A stretch of DNA of 64,000 nucleotides from Progne subis subis (GCA_022316685.1 JAKJHU010000141.1:952921-1016920), one strand, 5' to 3'; positions 1 through 12,429 are shown, numbered from the stretch's first letter. Numbers and translations: made by a program. Notes: a model not told the origin generated them from the sequence alone.

Positions 1-151
1 CCAGGTCTGCGCTCTGCAGCTCCTCAGCCAGCGAGTCCTTGAAGCGGAACACTTCCACCGCCACGGCCGAGCTGCTGCTGGGCTGCGGCGGGGGCAGCGA
101 GCCCCGGCCCACCTGCAGCACCAGCTTCTGGTAGCCGCGGCTCTGCAGCGC
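1..151 (-). CDS. ALG13: ALG13, second coding exon (partial, cut by window edge)
   Basis: This continues ALG13 after a 343-bp intron (152-494). The minus-strand acceptor is a CAG at 154-152 and the exon begins at 151 in phase 0. It reads ALQSRGYQKLVLQVGRG at first and SLAEELQSADL at the end, which follows the ALG13 pattern of GY-x-x-L-hydrophobic-Q-hydrophobic-GRG, then the helix before the nucleotide-sugar site. Fifty full codons are visible; the exon continues beyond position 1, so the catalytic glycine-rich part and any later domains are outside the window. The exon is very GC-rich, with many CpG dinucleotides, typical of a 5' exon in a CpG-island gene. A second in-frame CAG at the ninth exon base could act as an alternative acceptor. 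Confidence 0.92.
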
Positions 152-494
152 CTGCGGGGCACGGGAGGGATGAACGGGAAGATAACGGGGCGGGGAAGAT
201 GATGGGGAGATGCCGGGTGGGATGACGGGGGTGGAATGAAGGGGATGAGGCGGGTGTATAAGTGATGTGCTCAGCTCCCGGCTACACCGGCCCGGGTACC
301 GCCACCCCGCGCCACAGACCGTCCCTCCCGTTCCTCCACCAACACTTCACGCTTCTCCCCGCGGAAACCCCCGAACCGCTCGGGCCCCCTCAGCGGCGGG
401 GAGGGCGGGGCACTTCGCGGCGCGCAGGCGCCAGCCCCGGGAAGGGCAGGCCCGGGAAGGAGAGGAACCGGAGCCGGTGTCCCGGCCGGCTGAC

Positions 495-575
495 CTGCAG
501 CGCGGGCGGAGAGCGGGCGGTGGCGATCAGCTCGTCGAAGCTGGTGGTGCCCACGGTAACGAACACGGACTTCAT
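495..575 (-). CDS. ALG13: ALG13, first coding exon (residues 1-27)
   Basis: ALG13 is the catalytic subunit of the ALG13-ALG14 UDP-GlcNAc transferase. It adds the second GlcNAc to dolichyl-PP-GlcNAc on the cytosolic face of the ER, an early step of N-glycan synthesis. Read on the minus strand, the exon starts with ATG at 575 and encodes 27 residues opening MKSVFVTVGTTSFDELI, the N-terminal motif of the ALG13 family (GT28 C-terminal-type fold). It ends in CTGCAG at 495, followed by a GT donor at 494-493, in phase 0. Human ALG13, as I remember it, also has 27 residues up to this junction, which supports the start and the splice site. The exon lies inside a CpG island. Confidence is high because both exons match family motifs and the neighbouring genes fit. 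Confidence 0.93.
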
Positions 576-710
576 GGCCGCCGGGCCGGGCCGGGGCGGC
601 CGCGGGGCCGCCAGAGGGCGCCGTGCGCCCGCGCAGCGCTCCCGAAATGGCGGCCGGGCTGAGGGGAGGGACGGGGCAGGCGGGAACGCCCCCTTCCCTC
701 ACGGGTCCGG

Positions 711-770
711 CCCTCCCCGTCCCTCCCTGTCCCCTGTCCTCCCTGTCCCTCCCTGTCCCTCCCTGTCCCC
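711..770 (+). repeat. CCCTCCCTGT-type short tandem repeat
   Basis: Imperfect tandem copies of a pyrimidine-only unit (CCCTCCCTGTC and variants) lie upstream of ALG13, in its CpG island. A homopurine-homopyrimidine tract of this kind is common near CpG-island promoters and can adopt unusual DNA structure. No coding meaning is seen. Confidence 0.7.
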
Positions 771-928
771 TACGATCGCTTCGCTTTCCCCCGTTTCGTC
801 TCGCTGCCTCCGCTCAGGCGGGGTAGGTGTCATGGCTGTGGGGTTTTCCCTCACGGTGAACGCTCGGCAGCGTTTAGAGGGGTAGCCAAGCCCGTTTCAG
901 GTTTTTAGACTTTAAGGGAGGAGAGATT

Positions 929-953
929 AAAAAAAAAAAAAAAAAAAAAAAAA
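929..953 (+). repeat. Poly(A) tract, 25 bp
   Basis: An uninterrupted run of A lies just outside the ALG13 CpG island. No retroposon body or target-site duplication was recognised beside it. Confidence 0.9.
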
Positions 954-1342
954 GAAATAAATTTGGAAAAGGGATTCGGAAAGTTTTGGCCTCCGCGTGT
1001 TTATTTCAGCATCGGGGACCCACGTAACTGGCGGGCAGCCTGTCTGGGTGTGTTCAGAGCTGCCATTGCCAGAGCAGGGCCATAGCCACCTTCCCTTTGC
1101 AGACTGACATTGGCACAAGCCTCCCACAACACTTATTGATGGAATAACACTTTAACTTCTACCCCAAAATTATGAATATTAAATGTGTTAACGCAGTGTT
1201 GTTCACCGAAGAGTAAGAATGTCCTGAATAGCTGCACAAACTGAGCTGGCAGTCTTGTTTCTTAGTAGTAACACAATGCACAGTGCCACAAAGATAAACC
1301 AAAGTTAGACACCTAAAGCCATTTATTCCCTGAATTAAATTC

Positions 1343-1402
1343 AACAGATGAGGTCACAACTAACAGATGAGGTCACAACTGTATACACAGTTGTGTATAC
1401 AG
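1343..1402 (+). repeat. 19-bp tandem duplication next to an 11-bp inverted repeat
   Basis: The unit AACAGATGAGGTCACAACT occurs twice without a gap (1343-1361 and 1362-1380). It runs into a perfect inverted repeat: CTGTATACACA at 1379-1389 and its reverse complement at 1392-1402, with a 2-bp centre. The duplication looks like a recent replication slippage event. The inverted repeat could form a small cruciform. Confidence 0.9.
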
Positions 1403-1533
1403 AGGGTTCGAAGAAAGATGCATCTGTCTTGAGGATACCTCTGATTGCCACGTTAATGCCTTGTTCACAATGCTCATTAGCCCCCTGTTGTTTTCGTTTA
1501 ACATAATGAGCTGAATTTTTTTTTTATTTATTT

Positions 1534-1541
<8 letters not shown>

Positions 1542-1599
<58 letters not shown>
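1542..1599 (+). repeat. Poly(T) tract, about 58 bp
   Basis: A very long homopolymer of T is preceded by TTTATTTATTTAT. On the minus strand it reads as a long A tract. Its true length in the genome is uncertain, because assemblers and sequencers handle such runs poorly. No retroposon body was recognised on either side. Confidence 0.9.
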
Positions 1600-1603
<4 letters not shown>

Positions 1604-1947
1604 AAAGCAAGTAACGCTGACAGCAGACACTGTCTGGGTGAAAAAAAAAAAATGCTGTAGAACAAAACAATATTGATGTCCTGAATGCATAGGGACATTG
1701 TGGTTCTGCCCAGCCTCATCCAGCGCTTGCTGTTGTCCCTCAGGAAAAGGAATTTGGGAGCTGAGGGTGTCCACAACACGAGCCAGGTAAAGACCTCACT
1801 AACATGGTGTGGCAGTAACAGGTCCAGTGACCACCCAGCAAAGACTTTGCCACAGTGTCAGCCCAGGAAACCCAAACAGCAGTTCAGGAATAGAATTAGC
1901 AGCAAAGACACCCCCAAGTCACCTCTGTCATCCCACCATGGTTAGGT

Positions 1948-2395
1948 AGGTCCAGAGGAGGGCCCCAAAGAGGATCAGGGGCTGGAAAACCTCTCCTGGG
2001 AAGACAGGCTGGGAGAGCTCAGGGTGTTCAGCCTGGAGAAGGCTCCAGGGAGACCTTAAAATCCCTTCCAGTGCTCAAAGGGGCTCCAAGAGAGCTGGAG
2101 AGGGACTTTGGACAAGGGCCTGGAGTGACAGGACAAAGGGGGATGGCTTTAAACTGAAAAAGGGCAGATTTAGACTGGATATTGAGAAAGAATTCTTCCC
2201 TTTAAGGATTTTGAGGCCCTGGCACAGGATGCCCAGAGGAGCTGTGGCTGCCTCATCCCTGGGAGTGTCCAGGTTGGATGGGATTTGGAGCAACCTGGGA
2301 TAGTAGAAGGTGTCCCTGCCCATGGCAGGGAGTTAAAACTGGATGAACTTTAGGGTTCACTCAAACCAACCCAAACCATTCTATGGTTCCATTTA
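1948..2395 (+). mobile_element. CR1 LINE retrotransposon, 3'-end fragment
   Basis: This is a 5'-truncated CR1 copy in plus orientation. The sequence carries the familiar avian CR1 tail: the segment around GAGGAGGGCC and CTCTCCTGGGAAGACAGG, the block ending GTGTCCCTGCCCATGGCAGG, and the terminal CCAACCCAAACCATTCTATG. CR1 is the dominant LINE of birds. It ends in short direct repeats rather than poly(A), and nearly all copies are short dead fragments. No intact reverse transcriptase frame remains. The boundaries are approximate. Confidence 0.85.
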
Positions 2396-2604
2396 AACCC
2401 CAAGGTTAAATAAATGCCCTGTCCAAGAGTGTGAATGGAAGCCTCAGCTGAGACTGGTTTGGGCAATTAGGACTTATTAGTGCAGTCAGGACCCTGTTGG
2501 ACAAGAAGGTAGACTTGAGATGAAAAGAAAATGCTAAATTTTTCAGGTGTTGGAGATGATGTTCAGTACCTGGTAAAGGACAGGATAATTAAATGTTGGG
2601 GTGG

Positions 2605-2720
2605 GGTGTTTTTTTTGTTTGTTTGGTTGGTTTTTGTTTGTTTGTTTGTTTGTTTGTTTTGGGTGTGGTTTTTTGTGGTTTTTTTTTGTTTTGTTTTTGT
2701 TTTGGTTTTTTTGGTTTTTT
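2605..2720 (+). repeat. T/G-rich simple sequence
   Basis: Low-complexity sequence built from GTTT, TTTG and runs of T, including about six GTTT units near 2625-2660. The open frames across it on both strands have extreme composition and are not genes. Confidence 0.85.
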
Positions 2721-4089
2721 CCCATGTGTCACTGAAAGTCAGTGTCTTCTGCAGCTTGCACTTTCAGCTTCGTGCTGCATAGGGGCTAGAAGAAAAAATA
2801 TTCATATGTAAAATTGCAGTGACTTAAATTTGTATTGGAGTTTTCACTGGAGGGTACATTCCACTTGCACATTGAATCAGGCTTGTTAGGGTGATTTTAA
2901 ACAGAAGAGAAAAGGGAAAATCATCCATTAAGGGACTCAATTTCATGCTAATTTGTACCTGCTGTTTTAATTAGAAGTTGTGTAGGGCATAAGTAGAATT
3001 TTGCCCATGAGTGCTTATGCTGAGTTCTGTGAGAACTACCGATCACCCTCAAAATGAGGTACTTGGAGCTGATCCTGTGCAGTTTTAAGGCAGGTAGAGG
3101 TCATGACATCCAGGCTTGATGCTGTGCCTTGTTTCATTGGTGCCTCTGCCCTGTGTTCCTACAGATAAACCACACAGGTGATCCTGTTCACAGTGACTGA
3201 CAGTGACCTGTTTGCAGTTAGATCAGCTCACTGAGCTGCACAAGCAGCACTACCAGCACAAGGGAGGTGGCAGAGCTGTGGAACCTTGGATTTAGTCTGT
3301 CTTAAACATTTGGGGATCGCACCTTTGTCCACCCCTTCATTGCCATAAACTGCAGATACCTTCTCTGAGCCTTGTCACTCAGGCAGCTGAGTGCCCGTAG
3401 CTTTTGGGGCGAACCCTGTGTGAACCTAGCCCTGCTTGGGTTCTCTTTACAGTGCCAATTATCTCTCTCCAATCTGTATGTGTGTGATATCATCAGGGAC
3501 AGTCCAGAAATAAGGGCTCAATCTGACATAATTTGGTCCTGGACCCCAGGGAGTGGCGAGGAAAGGGCTGAAATGGGATATAGGTTCTTGTGAGAGCTTG
3601 CTCCCATCTGTGCTTTATAGAGCACAAGTTATTTTCTGATATTTTCTTCCTGTGACAACATCTGGGCAAGAAAGTGAAGATGTCATGAGTGCAAGCTGGT
3701 TTTTGTTGAGAGAGGAATGACATATCCTTCCCCTCTTCTCCTTAGCTGGTATTTGAAATGCTTTCGGATAGTTCAATTTTGAGCACTGTCGCTTTGTATT
3801 CAGTTCAACTTGCTACAATTTGCCCAGAAAGCTCTATAATGATATTATTCCAGGGTAAGAAAGTGCATAAAGAAAACTAGTCAGCTTACATCTTTGTTTC
3901 TGAAAACTACATCCTGCCTTTAGTTTGCTCTTGAAGTCTAAGGGCTGACCCACAACTGTGGAGATAAAATTCTGACGACCCCTGAAATGCGTGGGCCACA
4001 ATGTTTCAAATAATGAATCATTAAAAAATATTCACCAACAGGAAAGCAGGAAATCTGTATGAGTCTACAAACTCTGATTTTCTTTGCAG

Positions 4090-4120
<31 letters not shown>

Positions 4121-5360
4121 AAAGCCAGTGATTGTTACTGACTAGTTACTAGCCAGTGGCTAGTTATTGACTTTCCTTTCCCTTGTATTTTGTGCAGATT
4201 GATTCTCCATATGGCTTGTGATATAATGCAGCAGCAGATGACATGAGGCACAGGAGAGCAATTAGACTTCTCCACACTAAATTTATGCTCTATTTCAGTA
4301 GCTTTTTCTATGCTTATAAATGTGCAAAAAAAGTAAAGATAGTCCTACTTTTCTTTACAATTTGCTTTATATAAATTTGAGCTGAAAAATGTTTGCTTCC
4401 TTTTCCTCTCTCATTGAGATGTAGTGCTGTATCTATGAGAGTTGATATTTTTGTTGCTGTAGGGAGCTTTGAAAAATCAGATGGAGGATCTTTTGGGGAA
4501 TAATTCCTTCATATTACTGTGATTCAGAGATGCTTGGAACGGGAAAATAATGGAGTAGCATTTGTCAGGCAAATGTCAATTTGAAATATTTCATCACATT
4601 TCCACATCCTTTGAATTGTGTCTTCGTGGGCTTGTTATTTAGCAGCTGGGTGGGCACAAAGGCTCAGACTGACTGGAGACAGGGAGATGTTGGATCATCT
4701 CCTCCTCGGGGCTGACTGGCAGGAGACAGACACTGAATAACACTCTTCTGGTTAAATATTTCACATGTGGAGTGGAAGAGGAGGCTGTGACTTAGCCAGA
4801 ATGGGTGTCCACCATCTGACACCTCTCACTTGATTTTTCTGAATTTTGCCACATTTGAGGGTGTGCCTTGAAGCCCCTGGTTCTGGAATTATGGAATCAT
4901 AGTTTTTAAGGCCTTAGGTTTCTGAAGAGGAGACTGAAAAGCGCCCAGTGACTTAAGGCCCTGAAGGCACAAACAGTATTTGTTAAGAGATCTATAACTA
5001 TGTATCTGTTTGTTACTCCTGTTTTGCTTTGTATTTAAACAATGTAATGATTCATCGAGAGCTGAGTTTCAGGAAGCTGAGTGTTAACCCATGAATGAAA
5101 ATAAAGTGCTGCTGGCCTTTGCTCTCTCTTTGAACAGGATGGCACCTCTACACGGTGGTACAGCACATGCTGTGTTTCAGTCCTTGTCACAGGGACTGGG
5201 GCTTGGCAGATCTGTACCAGCCCTGGAGCTGGATCCTCGCCGATGCTCAAGGCCTCTGCTATTTTTCTATCACAAATGAAATGCCTGCCTTAAATGAAAT
5301 GAACCAGAAAACAGGCTTCATATCAAATAAAATTCCTCAAAGCTGGCATTTTTCAGTAAT
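2721..5360. other. Intergenic, no gene seen
   Basis: Unique AT-rich sequence with one 27-bp poly(A) run at 4090-4116. Open frames are short and show no family motif. No recognisable repeat body, RNA gene or promoter was seen. Confidence 0.6.
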
Positions 5361-5540
5361 GTTTGGGTTATTGGGAGATTAAAGGAAATGATTTGAAGAG
5401 CAGTGGCAAACCAGGCTGATGTGCAGAGGTAGGAGGGAGTCCGAGGTTAGTGTTTAGGTTATTGGGAGATTGAAGGAAATAATTTGAAGAGCAGTGGCAC
5501 ACCAGGCCAGTGTGCAGAGGTTGGAGGCAATCTGAGGTCT
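5361..5540 (+). repeat. 91-bp tandem duplication (two copies)
   Basis: Two adjacent copies start at 5361 and 5452, each beginning GTTTRGGTTATTGGGAGATT and continuing through GAAATRATTTGAAGAGCAGTGGC to the TGTGCAGAGGT block. They differ at roughly one base in eight by eye, so the duplication is not very recent. No coding content is shared. Confidence 0.85.
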
Positions 5541-7476
5541 GTTGCAAGGAGGACTCAGTGTTGTGATGTCTCCTGGCAACTGGTCCTCTCAGTTCCCCTG
5601 GGATGCTCCACCTGTGACAGCTCCTTGCTGTCTGTGGAAAACGCTCGCCACCATTCCTGCCTGCTGGCCAGCAGCAAACACCTCCACAGCAGTCCACCGT
5701 GACACTCCATACTCCTGCATAAACCCTCTGACAACACAATCTATTAAAAATTCATTTTCATCAGGCAAATCAGACTCTCTGAAATCAATTGAGCTTTGTT
5801 CTCTGAGGGCAGCTTGTGCTGGTGCAAATATAATCAAATCCTGAGGTGCCTTGCATGCATTTTTACAAGCACTGAGATGGAATTCATGTTTCAATTATTC
5901 TTTTTGATGTGCATTTTTGAAGGAAATTAGAATATTATGCTGAAGTAAACCAACAGTTTTAGATCTTTAGGAAGGAACTCCAAGTGAGCCAAATTCCTTT
6001 TCCCAGACAGTTTCAATTATGCAATATGAATATCTCTGTTTGCCATGCAGCATAAAAATAGATAAGGAGGTGAACCCAATGTGAACTCAGACTAAATTTC
6101 ACTTCTGTCTATTTGCCTGCTGCCCTCCAAGAAGCTGGCTCAAGACAGCAGCGGTTCATGTGGAAAGTTTGAGTTGTTCTCCAGAAGTATTCAGGAACAC
6201 CTAAGTCAGTCCACTGATAAAGTAAACGGATTTTGGAAATCTGTAGACTTGCTGGATATGCCCTCCAATTCAAGGAAAGCTGCTGTAATTCTGCCAGAGA
6301 AGCAGAGGGGTGTTGGGCAGACGTGAGCAGTGGTGTTTATACCAGGAGAGGGCACCCAGCCTGCAGGCTCCGTTTCGCTCCATCTTTTCTGCACAGCATT
6401 AGCATCTTCCCATTTGCAATGCGTGTTTTTAGTTGTCGAGCTGCCTCTCAGAACCAAATCGAAACGGTGAAAGCGTTTGAGGTTCACTTCCCAGCCCATC
6501 AACAGTCACAGCCGACACGGATCCACTCCAGGTGTGAAAATCCAGTGTTGTTCCACGGACTGAACCCGCCTGTTTGCAGCCAGCCTTGTTCAGGGGAACT
6601 GTGTCCTCTGCATCATCACCTGCTGCTTTGCAACAGCAGTGGGGGTGCTAAAAGCAGTGACAGTCATGATTTATTTCTGTCTGCTGTTTGTTTGTGCTAA
6701 CAAGATGATAGCTTATTATTTACAAGCAGTCTAGTTTCCATTAGGCATTAGGGATCACAGCAGCCACAAGATACTCAGCAAAACCACTGAGCTCAATTTG
6801 GAGATTCTTTAACAGCTCTGGGCCACCAGATTTTTTTTGTGTGTGCATGATAAACAGCATATACTGAGAAGAATCAATACCAGAAATATATTTGCATACA
6901 TTTCCTGTTTATGGCTTTTTTTTCATCACTAGAAATGCTAGAAATGTTTTATTCAGAGGTAAACCAGGAGGTTAATGATATGCAGTGAATTTCACAAAGA
7001 TGAAAATTTGTGGCTTTTATTTTTTAATGTTCTAAGGCTATATGCAGAGACATATAAGAGAGACCAAAAATCATATTTACACCTGGAAAGCTGTTTTGAG
7101 TGTATGTGCATGAGTACTTTACAAATAAATCCTCATATTTAGGTATCAACATATACTGGTGAATCGTCTTTCGGGATTTCTTGTGTCGTAATTCCAGGAT
7201 AAACATTAAGATGTTTAAAATAATTCATCATTCTACAGCTCGCTGGGAAATATTGGACCAGATTCATCCCAGGTATGACTGAACTGGCTTAGATCTAAAT
7301 CAGAGCTCAGTGTTACATTTGAGAGAGCCATTATTACTGCATGCACTAATGTCAAAATAAGAATACTTTTCACTATTTTGCCTCTAGAGAAAGCTGCTGA
7401 ACTCAGATTAGTCCTGTTTGCTTCACCCTCTAGCACACTTATGCATGGCCACCTGTCCTTACATCCACAGTAATCC
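5541..7476. other. Intergenic, no gene seen
   Basis: Unique sequence. Open frames of up to 155 codons (6233-6700) show no recognisable domain or splice structure. Confidence 0.55.
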
Positions 7477-7575
7477 TCCCTTTCCCTTTCCCTTTCCCTT
7501 TCCCTTTCCCTTTCCCTTTCCCTTTCCCTTTCCCTTTCCCTTTCCCTTTCCCTTTCCCTTTCCCTTTCCCTTTCT
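7477..7575 (+). repeat. (CCCTTT)n microsatellite
   Basis: About 16 perfect hexamer units of CCCTTT. On the minus strand it produces a Gly-Lys repeat open frame (7439-7642), which is an artefact. The strand asymmetry (pure pyrimidine on plus) could favour triplex DNA. Confidence 0.95.
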
Positions 7576-10500
7576 CTGCTGAAACCAAGGGCTTTTCAGC
7601 TGCTGAATGTTTGTGTTCATTCAACGAGGCTTTGTGTACCAACGTTTCCTGTTACAAAACACTGTTCTTGTCACTGTGCCATCTTAAAGCGGTGATTCAT
7701 GATCAAATCCGTCCAAATGAAGGGCCTTGGTTTTGCTGTTTGGATTTGGAAGTGTATCACAGATTGGGCTGATGGCTGAGGGTAGACTGAAGCCCCAAAT
7801 GTGTCCAAAAGTGGGGTGAAGCATGGCAGAGGTACAGACAGGTCAGCTTTCTGTGCCTTGCTTCAAGGTGGAGCTATTAAAGATGAACAATTCTTCACAC
7901 TGCACAGCACGGTCCGTGTTTAATCCTTCCAGTAATGGCTCTGAGGTTTCAGTGTGGTAGGAGCAGCTGGCCATCAGAATTTGGATGAGGAGCTGAGCCG
8001 CCGTTGTGTAGGACAGCATCAGGTTGCTGTCAGTGCTGAGCTTGACCCACTGCCTTTGCCATGAAGCAAAGGATGTTCTTTTTCTGTCCCTTATCAAAGG
8101 GATGGAATTGCCTGGCAGCACCCACACTTGCCATAGTTGACACTTCCTGGCGTAGCTAGTAAAATAAATTAATTTTTCCAAAGGTAATGAGCTTGATATT
8201 AAAGAAGTGATTCATGCCTAAGATCAAAAGGAAATGTCTTCTGAAGGAGTGTCCCACGTTCCTCCAGGGCCTTAGATTTCTGTCAGCATTGGCAAAATCA
8301 TTCCCTTTGGTTTCTCTGAACCTGGAATTTTACTTTTTATTGTGTGAAGCAGTGTGAGGTGAGGATTCAGGTAAAATCATTGATTCTGAGATTGGTATTA
8401 CACAAGGTACTGCTGGGATATAGTGGTCCCTTACTGTTTACTGTTTATGAGCAACCTACCCCAAGGTGCTAATTAGCTGGAGGAGTTGCACATGCACAGA
8501 GCACCGGTTTGTTTCTCTGTAAAAATACATTTGGGGTTGATGTGACTTGGCTTAATTGTGAACATTCTGTGTTTTCTGAAATCAGCAAGGTAATAGCAAA
8601 AATTTGTGAGGCTGGTATTTTTCACCTAAAAAACTAATTACAAATATTTGGTTAATTCTTAATAATAACCATTATCATTAAGGGTTTGTTCGATGCAATA
8701 AGCACATTTAAATATTTTTGTTTGTCTTTCACGAAATCTGGCCACATCTCTTCTGCATTCAATAAGATCTGTTCTTGGGGATTGGAACCCTGGGGGTTTT
8801 GTGGTTGTCATCAGCTATTTTCTTATCCTAGGTGCTGTGCAAGCTGGAAGAAATTCTTCTGTGTGCCTTACTTTGGCATACAAATATCATTTGTGCCATG
8901 CTAGGTGTTTCTGTTCTGACTCCAAGGATGCCTGAAAGCATGGCTGGGTGTAATCTGTGGCTTCTGAGATTAGGTAATGCAGATGCCTTAAACTGATCTT
9001 CAGTTTTATTTTGCTCAGAGGAAGAAGGTTCACATCAGATGAAAGTCTTGAAGGTATTTGTAGGTTCTAGATAATAATGATACATCAGTTTTAAATTGAA
9101 CTCATCTGCTTCAGAAGTGGCTGCAGTAGGAGGAACCAGCAAGATCTCTGTGGGTTTATGTAACTAAAATGAACACCAATTACAGTGCATTTTTTCCACT
9201 GGGACTTAGCCCATCATTTTGTCTAATTATGGTATGAATCCCACAATGGAGAAGCCCTTCTTCTGTAAAGAACTAATTCCCCCTAGAAATGCTAAAAATC
9301 TTAACTCCCATTATAATGAATTTTGCAATAGATAAAGAGAGCCTGTGCAAGCCACAGGGGGAAAAAAAAAAATAAACTAAACAAAAAAACCACTGAAAAA
9401 CATGGAGGACTAGCCAGGGAGACAAAGAAGGAATGGGTAATAGTTTGTATAAATTCCTCTCATTCTTTATCTAGTCTTGTACTAAATAAAATGACTGATG
9501 GATGAAACATTACTGTCGATTGCTGATGGATTTATTGAAATACAATCAAGGAATATTGTCAGATTCGAGAAACTTGGGAAGAAAATGGCTGAAAACATGT
9601 TCTACACCACTGAGAAATTCTGAGACAATGAGGCCAGTAGTTCTGTCACCAGGCATGTTACATGCCAGAATGGTTTGCCTGTGGTCAGGAAGGGAAAAAA
9701 CTCTGATTTCCTCAGTCACAGCCCTATTCTTCACTCCAGTTTCCAGCGCTGATTTGATTGGATTTCTGCAGATCTGAGATGGTTCACTAAGCTGCAAAGC
9801 TCTGCTAAGGGTTGTCCAAAAGATTGTTGAGTGACAAAAAAGTCAGCAAGGAGAAGAACTGCAAGGCTTCTTTGGCACAACGGAGGATGAGAACGACAAA
9901 GATTAAGCTGCGGTCACTCGGGGATGAAAACTCCACATAAACATATTTTATTTTGCCTGGTGTTCTCTTATGAGTTTAAAACCAGCAGTATCAAATGAAG
10001 AGGCAATGTTTAATATTGAAATTGCCTTCCCCAGCTGTCTGGTGAAATTGAATCCAAACTCTTCCTTCAATAGAATGCAGTATATGTGTTCCTACTTCGT
10101 AACACTGAATGAAATATCTTTCAGACTCACTGGCAAGAAAGAACAAACAGCCTTCCCCAGAGCAAGACTGCATTAATTTACAGATTGGTCTGCTAAAAAA
10201 CAAAAAAAAAACAAAGCGAATTATGATTACTGCTGAAAGATGGTACCTTGGGAAGTGAAAACCTGGTACAGCTGGATCTAATCATGTGAGGGAGTGACAA
10301 CAGCTCTCACGGCCTCCTGGCTGTGGAGGTGTTTGTTTGTCATATTGTGTCTTTCCTTCAAGGAAACCATTGAGAGAATTTATACACCCAGAAAGACAAA
10401 GTCTCTGTTAGACAAAGCTTCTCAGATCTTCCCGCTTTAATAACAACGAACTCAAACCACATAGCAGCAGTCCAGGGAGAGCTGGTTGTTTTCTCCTTAT

Positions 10501-12429
10501 TTTACCTTCAAATTACATTCAAAGATTTTATCTACATCATTCCTTGCTGTCAGTTTCCTGTGTTCTTCTGTGAGTGGTTTCCACAGTGCTGTGCCAAGGT
10601 AAATGGAAGGAGCAGCACATGGAACGTGCACAGAGGCCAACTGGGCACAGCCAAGCTGTACCTGACCTCAGTGGAAGGGGCTGCTTGGCCAAAAAGATTT
10701 TCAAATCAGGTCATGCCTAGGAAAAACAGACTCATGGTCTGTCTGCATTCCCAAGTTCTAGGCTGGCAGTGCAGCTTGGACTCCTGCATTTGGTTTGGCT
10801 GTTTGTGGTTTCTCAGCCTCTGCTGCCTGCTGGGAGGGAGGTGACATTGCTCCGAAGTGAGACATGACTGGTCTTCTCATCTGATGTATCCTAACGTGCA
10901 TTTTGACTTTCTATCAACATCACTGGCACTCTGCTGTGATTCATCCCTGTGGTTTACTGTGTGGCTGTTGTGTTTGGATTCAGCTGGATCATCAGGAAAA
11001 GGGTGGGAGAAAGCTACAGTCACACACCCATCCACAACAGACCTTCCCTGGCCTTGCACGCCTCTTGTGCGGATTAATATTCTCTGTGTCGTGGGTACTT
11101 GTGTGCCTGCAAAATCTCTGACCTAAAGTTTTCATGGCAAGTATTTTGCTCTGTCCCTTGCTCTTGAGGTGTGAATAATTCTTGTGTTCTCAAGTTTCCT
11201 CAGGAGGATAAAAAAAAAGAGGCAACGATGCTGAACTGATCAGTATCCATAAGATGGAAAGGCTTATCTGAGCTTTTAAGTGGCAGGAGTGACACAAATA
11301 TAAAGGAGTTGTCTACAAGCTTTATGCCTGAGCTGTAACTTGCTCATGGATATGGAAAGCAGCTTTCTAGAGGAAGGCCTTCAAATCATCCCACTACCTC
11401 AAAGTGTGATAAACTTTTCCTAATCTCTTTGTAATTGCTGTTGTCCAGCATGTGCTTTGAAGGCACTGAATCTCCACCAAAGGAGTTTCCTTTTTGGGCA
11501 CGTTTTAAGAATTCTAAGCCAGCAAAATTCATTGAAAAAGCAGAAATAGAAGGAAGTCTCACTTAGGCTAAGTATACACTCAGTCTGTCAGCATTTATTT
11601 TCCAAATTGCTTTGCAGCAAATTATTATTCATCTGAGCAGTGTGAGTGGAGGGAGGCAGGTCAGCAGAATAATGTTGTATCTATAGTAAATTGATGGATA
11701 GTTCCCAGCAAAAGTGAAACAAAGGAAAAGCAGTCTCAGCACTCCGATCCCAGGGGTCTCTTTCTTCCTGAGAAGCTTGCAGAAGTGCATATGGAGAATA
11801 TTGCTGTGCTGTGGTTATCTGTTACCCATCCCTTCAGTGCTGGTCATGCTCTGAAACAATAAACAGCTTGGAAATTCAGCACAGCATTAGCCCAAACCTG
11901 GTGCATTCAGGGTGCTTCCTGCTTTCCTCTGTTTTGTTGGACACAAACAACAAGAAGTCATCACATTTCTTCCCCTCTAGGTGCCAACATGAAGTGCAAA
12001 CTGGTGTGGCATTCCCATCCTGACAGAGCCAGTGCTGAAAGGGCTGCTTGGAGCTTTCCCAAGGTGTGAAAGCATGAAAAATTTGTGAACAACAGCAAAC
12101 CCACGTCAGTTTGATTCTGCAGTGACAAGCTGTAAGATTTGTCACTGAGTCTACTGCAGCAACCTCACCCTAGCCCAGATTTGGGTTTCCTGGGGAATTA
12201 TTTGCTGGTCATGCCACAGCAACTTGGACAGGTCCTTATCACCTAAAGATTATGGAGTAACTTTACAAAAATTGCTGCATATTAACTGCTGTGAGCACAA
12301 ATAGTTTGAATTAGGATTGCTAAGGCATAAGGATGTAAACTGGAAACAGCCACTTACGAGTTCAGGGCCAAAGGCAGAATTCTGATATGGAAAGAAGAAT
12401 GTGAAGCTGGAGGATGCCAGAGCCTATGG
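7576..12429. other. Intergenic, no gene seen
   Basis: About 4.9 kb of largely unique, AT-leaning sequence. Only short frames without motifs and a few short A runs (for example near 9361 and 10196) were seen. Confidence 0.55.

Larger units (their letters stand above)
180..870 (-). promoter_or_regulatory. CpG-island promoter of ALG13
   Basis: This stretch is strongly GC-rich with dense CpG. It includes GC-box-like motifs (GGGGCGGGG near 188-196, GGCGGGG near 394-410) and a YY1-like ATGGCGGC element near 648-655. It covers ALG13 coding exon 1 and the DNA upstream of its ATG, so it is the expected promoter of a housekeeping gene. No TATA box is evident. The exact transcription start cannot be read from the sequence. 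Plus-strand open frames across it (for example 262-885) are composition artefacts, although a divergent non-coding transcript is possible. Confidence 0.7.

Noticed and set aside
262..885. Plus-strand ORFs across the ALG13 CpG island
   Set aside because: Pro/Arg/Gly-rich frames in several phases at once are typical of GC-rich promoter DNA. The minus-strand ALG13 exon explains the conserved part.
7439..7642. Gly-Lys repeat protein on the minus strand
   Set aside because: Produced by the CCCTTT microsatellite.
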